The position numbers were made by a program, and so were the translations under genes. A DNA stretch of 64,000 bases from Stutzerimonas xanthomarina (GTDB lineage: Bacteria > Pseudomonadota > Gammaproteobacteria > Pseudomonadales > Pseudomonadaceae), in assembly GCF_003935375.1 (NCBI RefSeq), contig NZ_RHQM01000012.1, forward strand, positions 65,274 through 129,273, in the 5' to 3' direction. Shown here in pieces: positions 34,206 through 42,284 of the stretch (the first letter of the stretch is position 1; the number at the start of each line of letters is the position of its first letter). The notes beneath the pieces are model-generated. The model was not told the origin of the DNA and did no database searches. It saw only the letters and a list, made by a program, of their open reading frames with translations.

Positions 34206-35345
34206 ATGAGCCGCAAATGGATCAGTTTCCCCATCCGCGAGGGTGAGAGTTCGCGTCAGGCGCACTGCGATTTTCCGCAGGGCACCTACGAGCGCGAAAT
34301 GGGCCGGGAAGGCTTCTTCGGCCCGGCTTCGCACCTGCATCACAAGCATCCGCCGACCGGCTGGATCGACTGGGAAGGCCCGCTGCGCCCGCACGCCTTC
34401 AACTTCAATCACATCCCCAGCGAAGGCGACTGCCCGCTGCAGGCGCCGCTGGCGCTGCACAACGCCGACGTCAAGCTGCGCCTGTGGAAGACCAACGGCG
34501 CCATGCGCCACCTGGTGCGCAACGGCGACGGTGACGAACTGCTGTTCATCCACGACGGCGCCGGGCATCTGTACTGCGACTTCGGCCATCTGGAGTTTCG
34601 CAACGGCGACTACCTGATGATCCCGCGCGGCACCGCCTGGCGCATCGAGGCGACAGAGCCGGTGTTCATGCTCCTGATCGAGAACACCGACGGCGCCTAC
34701 CAACTGCCGGAAAAAGGCCTGGTCGGCCCGCATGCCATCTTCGACGCCGCGGTGCTCGACCATCCGCGCCTGGACAACGCCTTCCGCGCGCAGCAGGACG
34801 AGAACCCCTGGCAGATCCGCATCAAGCGGCGAGAGCAAATCACCACCGTGACCTACCCGTACAACCCGCTGGACGTGGTCGGCTGGCACGGCGACAACAC
34901 CGTGGTACGGCTCAACTGGCGCGACATCCGCCCGCTGATGAGCCATCGCTACCACTTGCCGCCATCTGCTCACACCACCTTTGTCGCCAACGGTTTCGTG
35001 GTCTGCACCTTCACGCCGCGGCCGGTGGAATCCGATCCGGGTGCGCTGAAGGTGCCGTTCTTCCACAACAACGACGACTACGACGAAGTGCTGTTCTACC
35101 ACCGCGGCAACTTCTTCAGCCGCGACAACATCGAGCAGGGCATGGTGACCTTCCACCCCTGCGGCTTCCCCCACGGGCCGCACCCGAAGGCGCTGAAGAA
35201 GGCCAGCACCGACCCGGCGACCTTTGCCGACGAGGTGGCGGTGATGATCGACACCCGCCGCGCGCTGGAAGTCGGCGAGGCCGCCGCAGCCGTCGATGTC
35301 CCCGAATACGTCAACTCCTGGCGTGCGCCGGGCAAGGAATCCTGA
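34206..35345 (+). CDS. hmgA: Homogentisate 1,2-dioxygenase, short type
   Basis: 379 residues; opens the ring of homogentisate to maleylacetoacetate with Fe(II). Cupin-type metal region: FFHNNDDYDEVLFYHRGNF and the downstream FHPCGFPHGPHP supply the expected His/Glu ligands. The well-known HmgA of P. putida and human HGD are about 430-445 residues, so this is the shorter bacterial lineage, lacking part of the N-terminal region. AAGGAGAG precedes the ATG at 34206. The stop overlaps the next gene by one base. No Crc-type motif is seen here. Confidence 0.88.
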   Translation: MSRKWISFPIREGESSRQAHCDFPQGTYEREMGREGFFGPASHLHHKHPPTGWIDWEGPLRPHAFNFNHIPSEGDCPLQAPLALHNADVKLRLWKTNGAMRHLVRNGDGDELLFIHDGAGHLYCDFGHLEFRNGDYLMIPRGTAWRIEATEPVFMLLIENTDGAYQLPEKGLVGPHAIFDAAVLDHPRLDNAFRAQQDENPWQIRIKRREQITTVTYPYNPLDVVGWHGDNTVVRLNWRDIRPLMSHRYHLPPSAHTTFVANGFVVCTFTPRPVESDPGALKVPFFHNNDDYDEVLFYHRGNFFSRDNIEQGMVTFHPCGFPHGPHPKALKKASTDPATFADEVAVMIDTRRALEVGEAAAAVDVPEYVNSWRAPGKES

Positions 35346-36328
35346 TGAAACTCGCAACCCTCAACCAGGGCCGCGACGGCGTGCTCGTCGTCGTTTCCCG
35401 TGATCTCGCCCAGGCGGTGAAAGTGCCGCAGATCGCCGCCACGCTGCAGGCCGCGCTGGATGACTGGAACTACTGCAAGCCGAAGCTCGAAGCGGTCTAC
35501 CAGCGCCTCAACGACGGGCTGGAGGAGGGCGCATTCGCCTTCGACCAGACCGCCTGCCACAGCCCGCTGCCGCGCGCCTATCACTGGGCCGACGGCAGCG
35601 CCTACGTCAATCACGTCGAGCTGGTGCGCAAGGCACGCGGCGCCGAGATGCCGGAATCCTTCTGGCACGATCCGCTGATGTACCAGGGCGGCGCCGATGC
35701 CTTTATCCCGCCGCACAGCCCGATCCGCCTGGCCGACGAGGCCTGGGGCATCGATCTGGAAGGCGAACTGGCGGTGATCACCGACGACGTGCCGATGGGT
35801 GCGACGCCGGCCGAGGCGGCCTCGCACATCCAGCTGCTGATGTTGGTCAACGACGTGTCGTTGCGTAATCTGATCCCCGGCGAGCTGGCCAAGGGCTTCG
35901 GCTTCTACCAGAGCAAGCCGTCGTCGAGCTTCTCGCCGGTGGCGGTGACGCCGGACGAGCTGGGCGAAACCTGGCGCGACGGCAAGGTGCATCGGCCTCT
36001 GGTCTCGCATATCAACGGTGAGCTGTTCGGCCAGCCGGATGCCGGTACCGACATGACCTTCAACTTCCCGACCCTGGTCGCCCACGCCGCGCGCACCCGC
36101 CCACTGGGCGCCGGCACCATCATCGGCTCGGGCACCGTGTCGAACTACGACCGCAGCGCCGGCTCGTCCTGCCTGGCCGAGAAGCGCATGCTCGAGGTGG
36201 TCGAGCACGGCGAGGCGAAGACGCCATTCCTCAAGTTCGGCGATCGGGTGCGCATCGAGATGTTCGACGCCGCCGGGCAGAGCATCTTTGGTGCTATCGA
36301 TCAGCAGGTCGAGCGCTATGAGCACTGA
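35345..36328 (+). CDS. Fumarylacetoacetate hydrolase, short type
   Basis: 327 residues of the FAH superfamily; last step of tyrosine degradation, giving fumarate and acetoacetate. Seen: MKLATLNQGRDGVLVVV start, the metal-binding GIDLEGELAVITDDV (ExE pattern), LVNDVSLRNLIP, and GAGTIIGSGTVSN near the C-terminus. Much shorter than the about 430-residue HmgB of P. putida. Translationally coupled to hmgA (1-base overlap) and to maiA (11-base overlap). Acetoacetate released here could join the hydroxybutyrate pathway. Confidence 0.87.
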   Translation: MKLATLNQGRDGVLVVVSRDLAQAVKVPQIAATLQAALDDWNYCKPKLEAVYQRLNDGLEEGAFAFDQTACHSPLPRAYHWADGSAYVNHVELVRKARGAEMPESFWHDPLMYQGGADAFIPPHSPIRLADEAWGIDLEGELAVITDDVPMGATPAEAASHIQLLMLVNDVSLRNLIPGELAKGFGFYQSKPSSSFSPVAVTPDELGETWRDGKVHRPLVSHINGELFGQPDAGTDMTFNFPTLVAHAARTRPLGAGTIIGSGTVSNYDRSAGSSCLAEKRMLEVVEHGEAKTPFLKFGDRVRIEMFDAAGQSIFGAIDQQVERYEH

Positions 36329-36977
36329 GCTGACGCTCTACGGTTACTGGCGCTCCAGTGCCGCCTACCGGGTGCGCATCGCGCTGAACCTCAAGGGGCT
36401 GGCCTACCGGCAGGTGCCGGTGCATCTGGTCAAGGATGGCGGCCAGCAGCGTGCGGCCGATTACCGCGCCCTCAACCCGCAGCAGCTGGTGCCGTTGCTG
36501 GTTGACGAAGCCAACGGTGGGGCGCGCATCAGTCAGTCGCTGGCGATTCTGGAATACCTCGAAGAAGTGTTCCCGGTGCCGGCGCTGCTGCCGGACGATC
36601 CGGTTCGCCGCGCCCAGGTGCGCGCACTGGCGATGCACATCGCCTGCGAGATCCATCCGCTGAACAACCTGCGTGTGTTGCAGTACCTCTCCGCCGAACT
36701 GGGTGTCGACGACGAGGCCAAGAACGCGTGGTATCAGCACTGGGTCGGTCAGGGGCTCGCCGCCGTGGAAGCGGGCCTGGAATGTTTCGATGGCAGGCTT
36801 TCCCTGAACGATCGGCCAGGTTATCTAGAGGCATGCCTGGTGCCGCAGGTATACAATGCGCGCCGTTTTGCCTGTGACCTCGCGGCGTATCCACGCATTC
36901 TCGAGATCGTTGCACGCTGCGAGACGCTTCCGGCCTTCCAGCAGGCCGCGCCGGAGGTGCAGCCCGACGCTCAATGA
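36318..36977 (+). CDS. maiA: Maleylacetoacetate isomerase (zeta-class GST)
   Basis: 219 residues; glutathione-dependent cis-trans isomerisation of maleylacetoacetate to fumarylacetoacetate. N-terminal thioredoxin-like domain with the zeta-class motif WRSSAAYRVRIALNLKGL (catalytic SSxxxR) and NPQQLVPLL, then SQSLAILEYLEE; helical C-terminal domain with HPLNNLRVLQYL and CLVPQVYNARRF. The ATG at 36318 lies inside the end of the hydrolase gene. Completes the hmgA-FAH-maiA operon. Confidence 0.94.
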   Translation: MSTELTLYGYWRSSAAYRVRIALNLKGLAYRQVPVHLVKDGGQQRAADYRALNPQQLVPLLVDEANGGARISQSLAILEYLEEVFPVPALLPDDPVRRAQVRALAMHIACEIHPLNNLRVLQYLSAELGVDDEAKNAWYQHWVGQGLAAVEAGLECFDGRLSLNDRPGYLEACLVPQVYNARRFACDLAAYPRILEIVARCETLPAFQQAAPEVQPDAQ

Positions 36978-37039
36978 ACGACTGAATCCGCCTTGCACGC
37001 CGCCGCGCCCTGCGCGACGGTCCCGATCCCGTCACAGAT

Positions 37040-37047
37040 AACAACAA
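37040..37047 (+). promoter_or_regulatory. AANAANAA motif before the second NSS transporter
   Basis: AACAACAA just upstream of the CAGGTG ribosome binding region, 11 bases before the ATG. Confidence 0.6.
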
Positions 37048-37058
37048 ACAGGTGACGT

Positions 37059-38519
37059 ATGACTCGTGAAAAACCGAAGAACCTCTGGCTGTCGCGCTGG
37101 GGTTTCATCCTCGCGGCAACCGGCTCCGCCGTGGGCCTGGGCAACATCTGGAAATTTCCCTACATCACCGGCGAGTTCGGCGGTGGCGCCTTCGTACTGA
37201 TGTACCTGCTGTGCATCCTCGCCATCGGCGTACCGGTGATGATGTGCGAGATCGCCATCGGTCGCCGCGGCCGTGGCAGCCCGATCGACGCCATCGGCCG
37301 GGTGGTCCGCGAGAACAACGGCAATCCGCTGTGGAAGGCGGTGGGCGGCATGGCCATGACCGCCGGCTTCCTGATCCTCTGCTTCTATGTGGTGGTCGCC
37401 GGCTGGGCCTTCGCCTACACGGTGAAGATGCTCGACGGCTCGCTGGCGGCGACCAGCGTCGAGGCATTGGGCGGCGTGTTCGAGGCACACAACTCCAACC
37501 CCTGGCAGCTCGGCGGCTGGAGCCTGCTGGTGGCATTGCTGACGCTGTGGATCGTCGCCAAGGGCGTGCAGAAGGGCATCGAGAACGCGGTGCGCTGGAT
37601 GATGCCGGGGCTGGCCGTGCTGCTGCTGATCCTCGTGGGTTACGCGGTCACCAGCGGCGGCTTCGATCAGGGCTTCGCCTTCCTGTTCAGCTTCGATACC
37701 TCGAAGATCACCGGCGAGGCGCTGCTGGCCGCGCTCGGCCACGCGTTCTTCACCCTCAGCCTGGCTTCCGGTGCGATCCTCACCTACGGCTCGTACATCC
37801 CGGATGACCAGTCCATCGCCCGCACCACCTTCATGGTCGCCATCGCCGACACCTGCGTCGCGCTGCTGGCGGGCCTGGCGATCTTCCCGATCATCTTCGC
37901 CAACGGCATGGACCCGACTGCCGGCCCGGGCCTGATCTTCATGAGCCTGCCACTGGCCTTCCAGCAGATGCCGTTCGGCACCGCCTTCGGCGTGCTGTTC
38001 TTCGCCATGGTGTCGATCGCCGCGCTGACCTCGGCGATCTCCATGATCGAGGCAACCGTCGCCTACCTCAACGAGAAGCACGGCATCTCGCGGATCAAGG
38101 CGGCAATGGGTTCCGGCGTGGTGCTGCTGGTGATCAGCCTGCTGGCGATGCTCTCGTTCAACCTGATGTCGGGCTGGACGCCGATGGGCAAGAACTTCTT
38201 CGACTGGCTGGATTACCTGACCTCGCGCTGGATGATGCCGCTGGGCGGGATCTTCACCGTGCTGCTGGCCGGCTACGCGCTGCGCAGCGAGATCATGCGC
38301 GACGAGCTGAACCTGCCGCCGCTGGGCTACGCGCTGTGGCTGTTCATGGTGCGCTATGTCTGTCCGGTGCTGATCCTCATGGTCTTCCTGCATGCCCTTG
38401 GCTGGCTGGGCTTCGACCCGTTGCAGCGCTGGTACTGGATCGCCGGAGCGATCGGTGCGCTGGCGGTGCTTGGCGAGATGTTGCGTCCGCGGGTGATGCC
38501 GGCGCTGGCGGGACGCTGA
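37059..38519 (+). CDS. Sodium-dependent amino-acid transporter, NSS family (second copy)
   Basis: 486 residues, LeuT-fold. TM1 motif LAATGSAVGLGNIWKFPYIT is nearly identical to the first NSS protein; other blocks are GRRGRGSPIDAIGR, SLASGAILTYGSYIPDD and WMMPLGGIFTVLLAGY. Located 82 bases after maiA, so probably read with the tyrosine-degradation operon or from its own promoter; tyrosine or phenylalanine uptake is the natural inference. A terminator follows at 38552. Confidence 0.9.
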   Translation: MTREKPKNLWLSRWGFILAATGSAVGLGNIWKFPYITGEFGGGAFVLMYLLCILAIGVPVMMCEIAIGRRGRGSPIDAIGRVVRENNGNPLWKAVGGMAMTAGFLILCFYVVVAGWAFAYTVKMLDGSLAATSVEALGGVFEAHNSNPWQLGGWSLLVALLTLWIVAKGVQKGIENAVRWMMPGLAVLLLILVGYAVTSGGFDQGFAFLFSFDTSKITGEALLAALGHAFFTLSLASGAILTYGSYIPDDQSIARTTFMVAIADTCVALLAGLAIFPIIFANGMDPTAGPGLIFMSLPLAFQQMPFGTAFGVLFFAMVSIAALTSAISMIEATVAYLNEKHGISRIKAAMGSGVVLLVISLLAMLSFNLMSGWTPMGKNFFDWLDYLTSRWMMPLGGIFTVLLAGYALRSEIMRDELNLPPLGYALWLFMVRYVCPVLILMVFLHALGWLGFDPLQRWYWIAGAIGALAVLGEMLRPRVMPALAGR

Positions 38520-38551
38520 CGCCAGCGCAGCCTTGCTGGGCCATGAAACGA

Positions 38552-38577
38552 CGCCAGCCGCGAGACTGGCGTTTTTC
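38552..38577 (+). terminator. Rho-independent terminator after the second NSS gene
   Basis: Stem CGCCAG / CTGGCG with an 8-base loop followed by TTTTTC, 33 bases after the stop codon. Confidence 0.75.
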
Positions 38578-38614
38578 ATGGTGTGCCCGAAAGGTCACGA
38601 ACAAAACCGAAGGG

Positions 38615-38641
38615 TCAAGTTTTGCGGCGACTTGCCGAAAA
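38615..38641 (+). promoter_or_regulatory. FliA (sigma-28) promoter of the chemoreceptor gene
   Basis: TCAAG, a 14-base spacer, then GCCGAAAA; consensus is TCAAG-N14-GCCGATAA. Located 68 bases before the ATG of the chemoreceptor, which fits co-expression with flagellar and chemotaxis genes. Confidence 0.75.
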
Positions 38642-38708
38642 GCTGACTGAGATCATGGATGGCATCACCCGCAGGATGCGCACCCAAGTCAGTCATACGG
38701 ACGCCTAA

Positions 38709-40598
38709 ATGCCCAGTCGCCTCAAGTTCAGCCACAAGATTCTGCTGGCTGCTTCGCTGGTGGTGATCGCGACCTTCGCGCTGTTCACCCTGTACAACGA
38801 TTACCTGCAGCGCAATGCCATCCGCGCCAATCTCGAGAGTTATCTCGATGAAATGGGCGAGGTCACCGCACGCAACATCGAGAACTGGCTGTCGGGCCGC
38901 ATCCTGCTGGTAGAGAGTGCGGCGCAGTCGATTGCGAGCGACAGTTCTGCGGAGCGAGTGGCCAGCCTGCTGGAACAGCCGGCCCTGACCTCGACGTTCA
39001 TGTACACCTATCTCGGCGGTGCGGACGGCAGCTACCTGCTGCGCCCCTACGAGGAAATGCCGGCCGACTACGATGCGCGGACGCGTCCCTGGTATCAGGA
39101 CGCGGTCGCGGCGAACGGCACCACGCTGACCGAACCTTACATGGACGCCTCGCTCAACGAGCTGGTGGTCACCGTGGCGACACCGGCAAAGAGCGGGGCG
39201 CAGACCCTTGGTGTGGTCGGCGGCGACCTGGGACTCAAGGCGCTGGTGGAGATCATCAACGCGCTGGATTTCGACGGCATGGGCTATGCCTTCCTGATCA
39301 GCGGCGATGGCAAGGTGCTGGTCCACCCCAACCAGCAGATGGTGATGAAGTCGCTAAGCGACATCTATCCGCAGAACACCCCGTCGCTCGACAGCCGCTA
39401 TGTCGAGGCCGAACTCAATGGCACGCCGCGCGTGCTGGGCTTCAGCCCGGTGCAGGGGTTGCCGTCGGTGAAATGGTACGTCGGCATCTCGCTGGATCGT
39501 GACAAGGCCTACGCCAGCCTAACCAGCTTCCGTACCACCGCGCTGATCGCCACCGTCGTTGCGGTGGCGTTCATCCTGGCACTGTTGGGCATGCTGATCC
39601 GCGTGCTCATGCGTCCGCTTACCGATATGGGCCGCGCCATGGCCAATATCGCCGAGGGCGAGGGCGACCTGACCCGGCGCCTGGATGTGCAATCCCGGGA
39701 CGAGTTCGGCGAGCTGGCGATGGCCTTCAACCGCTTCGTCGAGCGCATTCATGCCTCGATCCGCGAAGTGTCCTCGACCACGCTGCAAGTCCACGAGGTG
39801 GCGCAGCGCGTGCTCAATGCCTCGAATGCCTCGATGGCCAACTCCGACGAGCAGGCCAGCCGCACCAACAGCGTCGCGGCGGCGATCAACGAACTGGGTG
39901 CCGCGGCACAGGAAATCGCCCGCAATGCCGCCGATGCCTCGCAACACGCCAGCAATGCGCGGCATCAGGCCGATGACGGCCGTCAGGTGGTCGAGCAGAA
40001 CATCGCCGCGATGCGCGAGCTGTCGGCGAAGATCAGCGCGTCCTGCGGGCAGATCGAGGCGCTCAATGCCAAGACCGTGGACATCGGTCAGATTCTCGAG
40101 GTGATCAAGGGCATTTCCGAGCAGACCAACCTGCTCGCGCTGAACGCCGCCATCGAGGCGGCGCGGGCCGGCGAGGCGGGACGCGGCTTTGCCGTGGTCG
40201 CCGACGAGGTGCGCAACCTGGCGCATCGCACCCAGAGCTCGGCGCAGGAAATCCAGCAGATGATCGAGCAGCTGCAGGTCGGTGCCGGCGCTTCGGTGCA
40301 GACCATGACCGAAAGCCAGCGGCAGAGTGAGTCTAGCGTCTCCATCGCCGACCGCGCCGGCGAGCGCCTCGGCGAGGTGACCCAGCGCATCGGCGAGATC
40401 GACGGCATGAACCAGTCGGTGGCCACCGCCACCGAAGAGCAGACCGCGGTGATCGAGTCGCTGAACATGGACATCACCGAGATCAACACGCTGAACCAGC
40501 AAGGCGTGGAGAACCTGCAGTCGACCCTGCGCGCCTGCGGCGATCTGGATCAGCAGGCGCGCCGCCTGAAACAGCTGGTGGACAGCTTCCGTATCTGA
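38709..40598 (+). CDS. Amino-acid chemoreceptor (dCache MCP, PctA/B/C type)
   Basis: 629 residues: TM1 about 11-29, periplasmic double Cache domain to about 275, TM2 about 277-299, HAMP, and a signalling domain with [20 protein letters not shown] then [12 protein letters not shown]. Residues Y121, R126, W128, Y129, Y144, D146 and D173 coincide in identity and numbering with the amino-acid-binding set described for PctA, which has the same length. Thus it should bind an amino acid alpha-carboxyl/amino group directly and signal through CheA. No C-terminal CheR-tethering pentapeptide is seen (ends QLVDSFRI). FliA promoter upstream and terminator downstream make it a single-gene unit. Confidence 0.92.
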   Translation: MPSRLKFSHKILLAASLVVIATFALFTLYNDYLQRNAIRANLESYLDEMGEVTARNIENWLSGRILLVESAAQSIASDSSAERVASLLEQPALTSTFMYTYLGGADGSYLLRPYEEMPADYDARTRPWYQDAVAANGTTLTEPYMDASLNELVVTVATPAKSGAQTLGVVGGDLGLKALVEIINALDFDGMGYAFLISGDGKVLVHPNQQMVMKSLSDIYPQNTPSLDSRYVEAELNGTPRVLGFSPVQGLPSVKWYVGISLDRDKAYASLTSFRTTALIATVVAVAFILALLGMLIRVLMRPLTDMGRAMANIAEGEGDLTRRLDVQSRDEFGELAMAFNRFVERIHASIREVSSTTLQVHEVAQRVLNASNASMANSDEQASRTNSVAAAINELGAAAQEIARNAADASQHASNARHQADDGRQVVEQNIAAMRELSAKISASCGQIEALNAKTVDIGQILEVIKGISEQTNLLALNAAIEAARAGEAGRGFAVVADEVRNLAHRTQSSAQEIQQMIEQLQVGAGASVQTMTESQRQSESSVSIADRAGERLGEVTQRIGEIDGMNQSVATATEEQTAVIESLNMDITEINTLNQQGVENLQSTLRACGDLDQQARRLKQLVDSFRI

Positions 40599-40614
40599 CC
40601 TGAACGGGGTTTAG

Positions 40615-40637
40615 AAGGGCGCTGCGGCGCCCTTTTT
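40615..40637 (+). terminator. Rho-independent terminator after the chemoreceptor
   Basis: Stem GGGCGC / GCGCCC with a 4-base loop followed by TTTTT, 17 bases after the stop. Confidence 0.85.
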
Positions 40638-40719
40638 CATGGATGTGATTTGGCCGCGGAGCAATGCGCCCAGAACGGCAGTCTCAACTGTTCACGTCGC
40701 GCTTCAACAAGGAGGCTCC

Positions 40720-41400
40720 ATGAAAATTCTTATCGTGCTCACGTCCCATGACCAGCTGGGTGACACCGGCAAAAAGACCGGCTTCTGGCTGGAGGAATTC
40801 GCCGCGCCGTATTACGTGTTCCTGGATGCCGGCGCGCAGGTGGTGCTTGCGTCGCCCGAGGGTGGCGAACCGCCGCTGGACCCGAAGAGCGACGAGCCCG
40901 ACGCCCAGACCGAGGCCACCGAGCGCTTCAACGGGGATGGCGAGGCGCAGACGCTGCTGGCCAACACCTATCGTCTGGATCAGGTCTCCGCGGAGGATTT
41001 CGACGCGGTGTTCTATCCGGGCGGCCACGGCCCGCTGTGGGACCTGGTGGACAACCCGACCTCCATCGCCCTGATCGAGTCCTTCGTCAAGGCCGACAAG
41101 CCGGTGGCCGCGGTCTGCCATGCACCGGCGGCGTTGACCGAGGTGCGCGGCAAGGATGGCGAGTATCTGGTCAAGGGCAAGCGGGTCACCGGCTTCACCA
41201 ATGGCGAGGAAGCCGGTGTGGAGCTGACCGAGGTGGTGCCGTTTCTGCTGGAAGACCGCCTGCGTGAACGCGGTGGCCAGTACAGTAAGGGCGAAGACTG
41301 GAAGCCCTATGTGCAGGTCGACGGTTTGCTGGTGACCGGGCAGAACCCGGCCTCATCGGAAGCGGCGGCAGAGGAACTGCTCAAGCTGCTGCGCGGCTGA
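40720..41400 (+). CDS. DJ-1/PfpI family protein (class I glutamine amidotransferase-like)
   Basis: 226 residues. The nucleophile elbow AAVCHAPAAL carries the conserved Cys-His; GGHGPLWDL gives the usual glycine-rich turn and an early glutamate is in SPEGGEPPLDP. This architecture, with the extra N-terminal loop after the first strand, resembles YajL/Hsp31-like proteins often annotated as glyoxalase III or deglycase-like. AAGGAGG precedes the ATG at 40720. Monocistronic; stress protection is a family-level guess. Confidence 0.85.
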   Translation: MKILIVLTSHDQLGDTGKKTGFWLEEFAAPYYVFLDAGAQVVLASPEGGEPPLDPKSDEPDAQTEATERFNGDGEAQTLLANTYRLDQVSAEDFDAVFYPGGHGPLWDLVDNPTSIALIESFVKADKPVAAVCHAPAALTEVRGKDGEYLVKGKRVTGFTNGEEAGVELTEVVPFLLEDRLRERGGQYSKGEDWKPYVQVDGLLVTGQNPASSEAAAEELLKLLRG

Positions 41401-41402
41401 AC

Positions 41403-42215
41403 TCACTGCGGCCAGGCGAGCTGTTCCGCCTGGCCACAGGCCTCGAACAGCGGCCGGCTGAACAGGTAGCCCTGCATCAGATGGATGCCCAGATCGAACA
41501 GGGCGCTGCATTCGTCGGCGGTTTCCACGCCTTCACCGATCACCTTGATACCCAATTCCTCACACATCCCCACCGTCGCCCTGACGATGGCCTGACGCGT
41601 GCGGCTCTGATCGATGCCGCGGATCAGGTCCATGTCCAGCTTGATGATGTCCGGCTGAAAATCGGCCAGCAGATTGAGCCCGGCAAAGCCCGCACCGAAG
41701 TCATCGATGGCGGTGAGAAAGCCGATGCGCTGGTATTCGCGGAACACCTCGGTCAGCCACTTGCCGTCGTTGATGCGCTCGCCTTCGACGGTCTCGAAGA
41801 TGATTTGCTCGATGGGAAAGTCGTGGGCGCGGGCGGCTTCCAGCGTCGAGCGTATGCACAGCTCGGGGCGGTAGATCGCGTTGGGCATGAAATTGATCGA
41901 CAGCTTGCTCTGCATGCCTAGCCTGGACGCGGTCTTGATCGCCTTGACCCGGCCGGCCTGATCGAAACGGAAGCGATTCTGTTCGGTGACTTGCGACAGC
42001 ACGGTGGGGGCTGGTTCGCCGCCGACGCCGCGGACCAGCGCCTCATGGGCGAAGATCTGCCGGTCGTGCAGATCGATGATCGGCTGGAAGGCGTAGCTGA
42101 AGCCGAAGCCCAGACGCTCGCCACTGGCGCAGCTGGGGCAGGCGCCGTGCTCGGCGGCGCCGTGGTATGGATACGCGTCTGGGGCAGGGTTGTCGCTGGT
42201 GTTGCTCGAACTCAT
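41403..42215 (-). CDS. EAL-domain c-di-GMP phosphodiesterase
   Basis: 270 residues: a short N-terminal region with CPSCASGE, then a full EAL domain. Catalytic set present: EALVR, INFMPN, FETVEGERI, IDDFGAGFAG, KLDMDLIRG and GEGVET. Expected to hydrolyse c-di-GMP and favour motility. No GGDEF or PAS partner, so any input must come through the N-terminus or a partner protein. The CxxC near residue 26 could bind metal. Convergent with the DJ-1 gene, 2 bases apart. Confidence 0.88.
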   Translation of the reverse strand: MSSSNTSDNPAPDAYPYHGAAEHGACPSCASGERLGFGFSYAFQPIIDLHDRQIFAHEALVRGVGGEPAPTVLSQVTEQNRFRFDQAGRVKAIKTASRLGMQSKLSINFMPNAIYRPELCIRSTLEAARAHDFPIEQIIFETVEGERINDGKWLTEVFREYQRIGFLTAIDDFGAGFAGLNLLADFQPDIIKLDMDLIRGIDQSRTRQAIVRATVGMCEELGIKVIGEGVETADECSALFDLGIHLMQGYLFSRPLFEACGQAEQLAWPQ

Positions 42216-42284
42216 GGGCGCACTCGATTGGGGCCGGTGGATTGCAGGTTAACGGCTGCGCTGGCGGCGACTGAAGTCCGCCGG

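Noticed and set aside
32918..35357. Two long minus-strand frames opposite hpd and hmgA
   Set aside because: Both fully overlap confidently identified enzymes and have only shadow composition.
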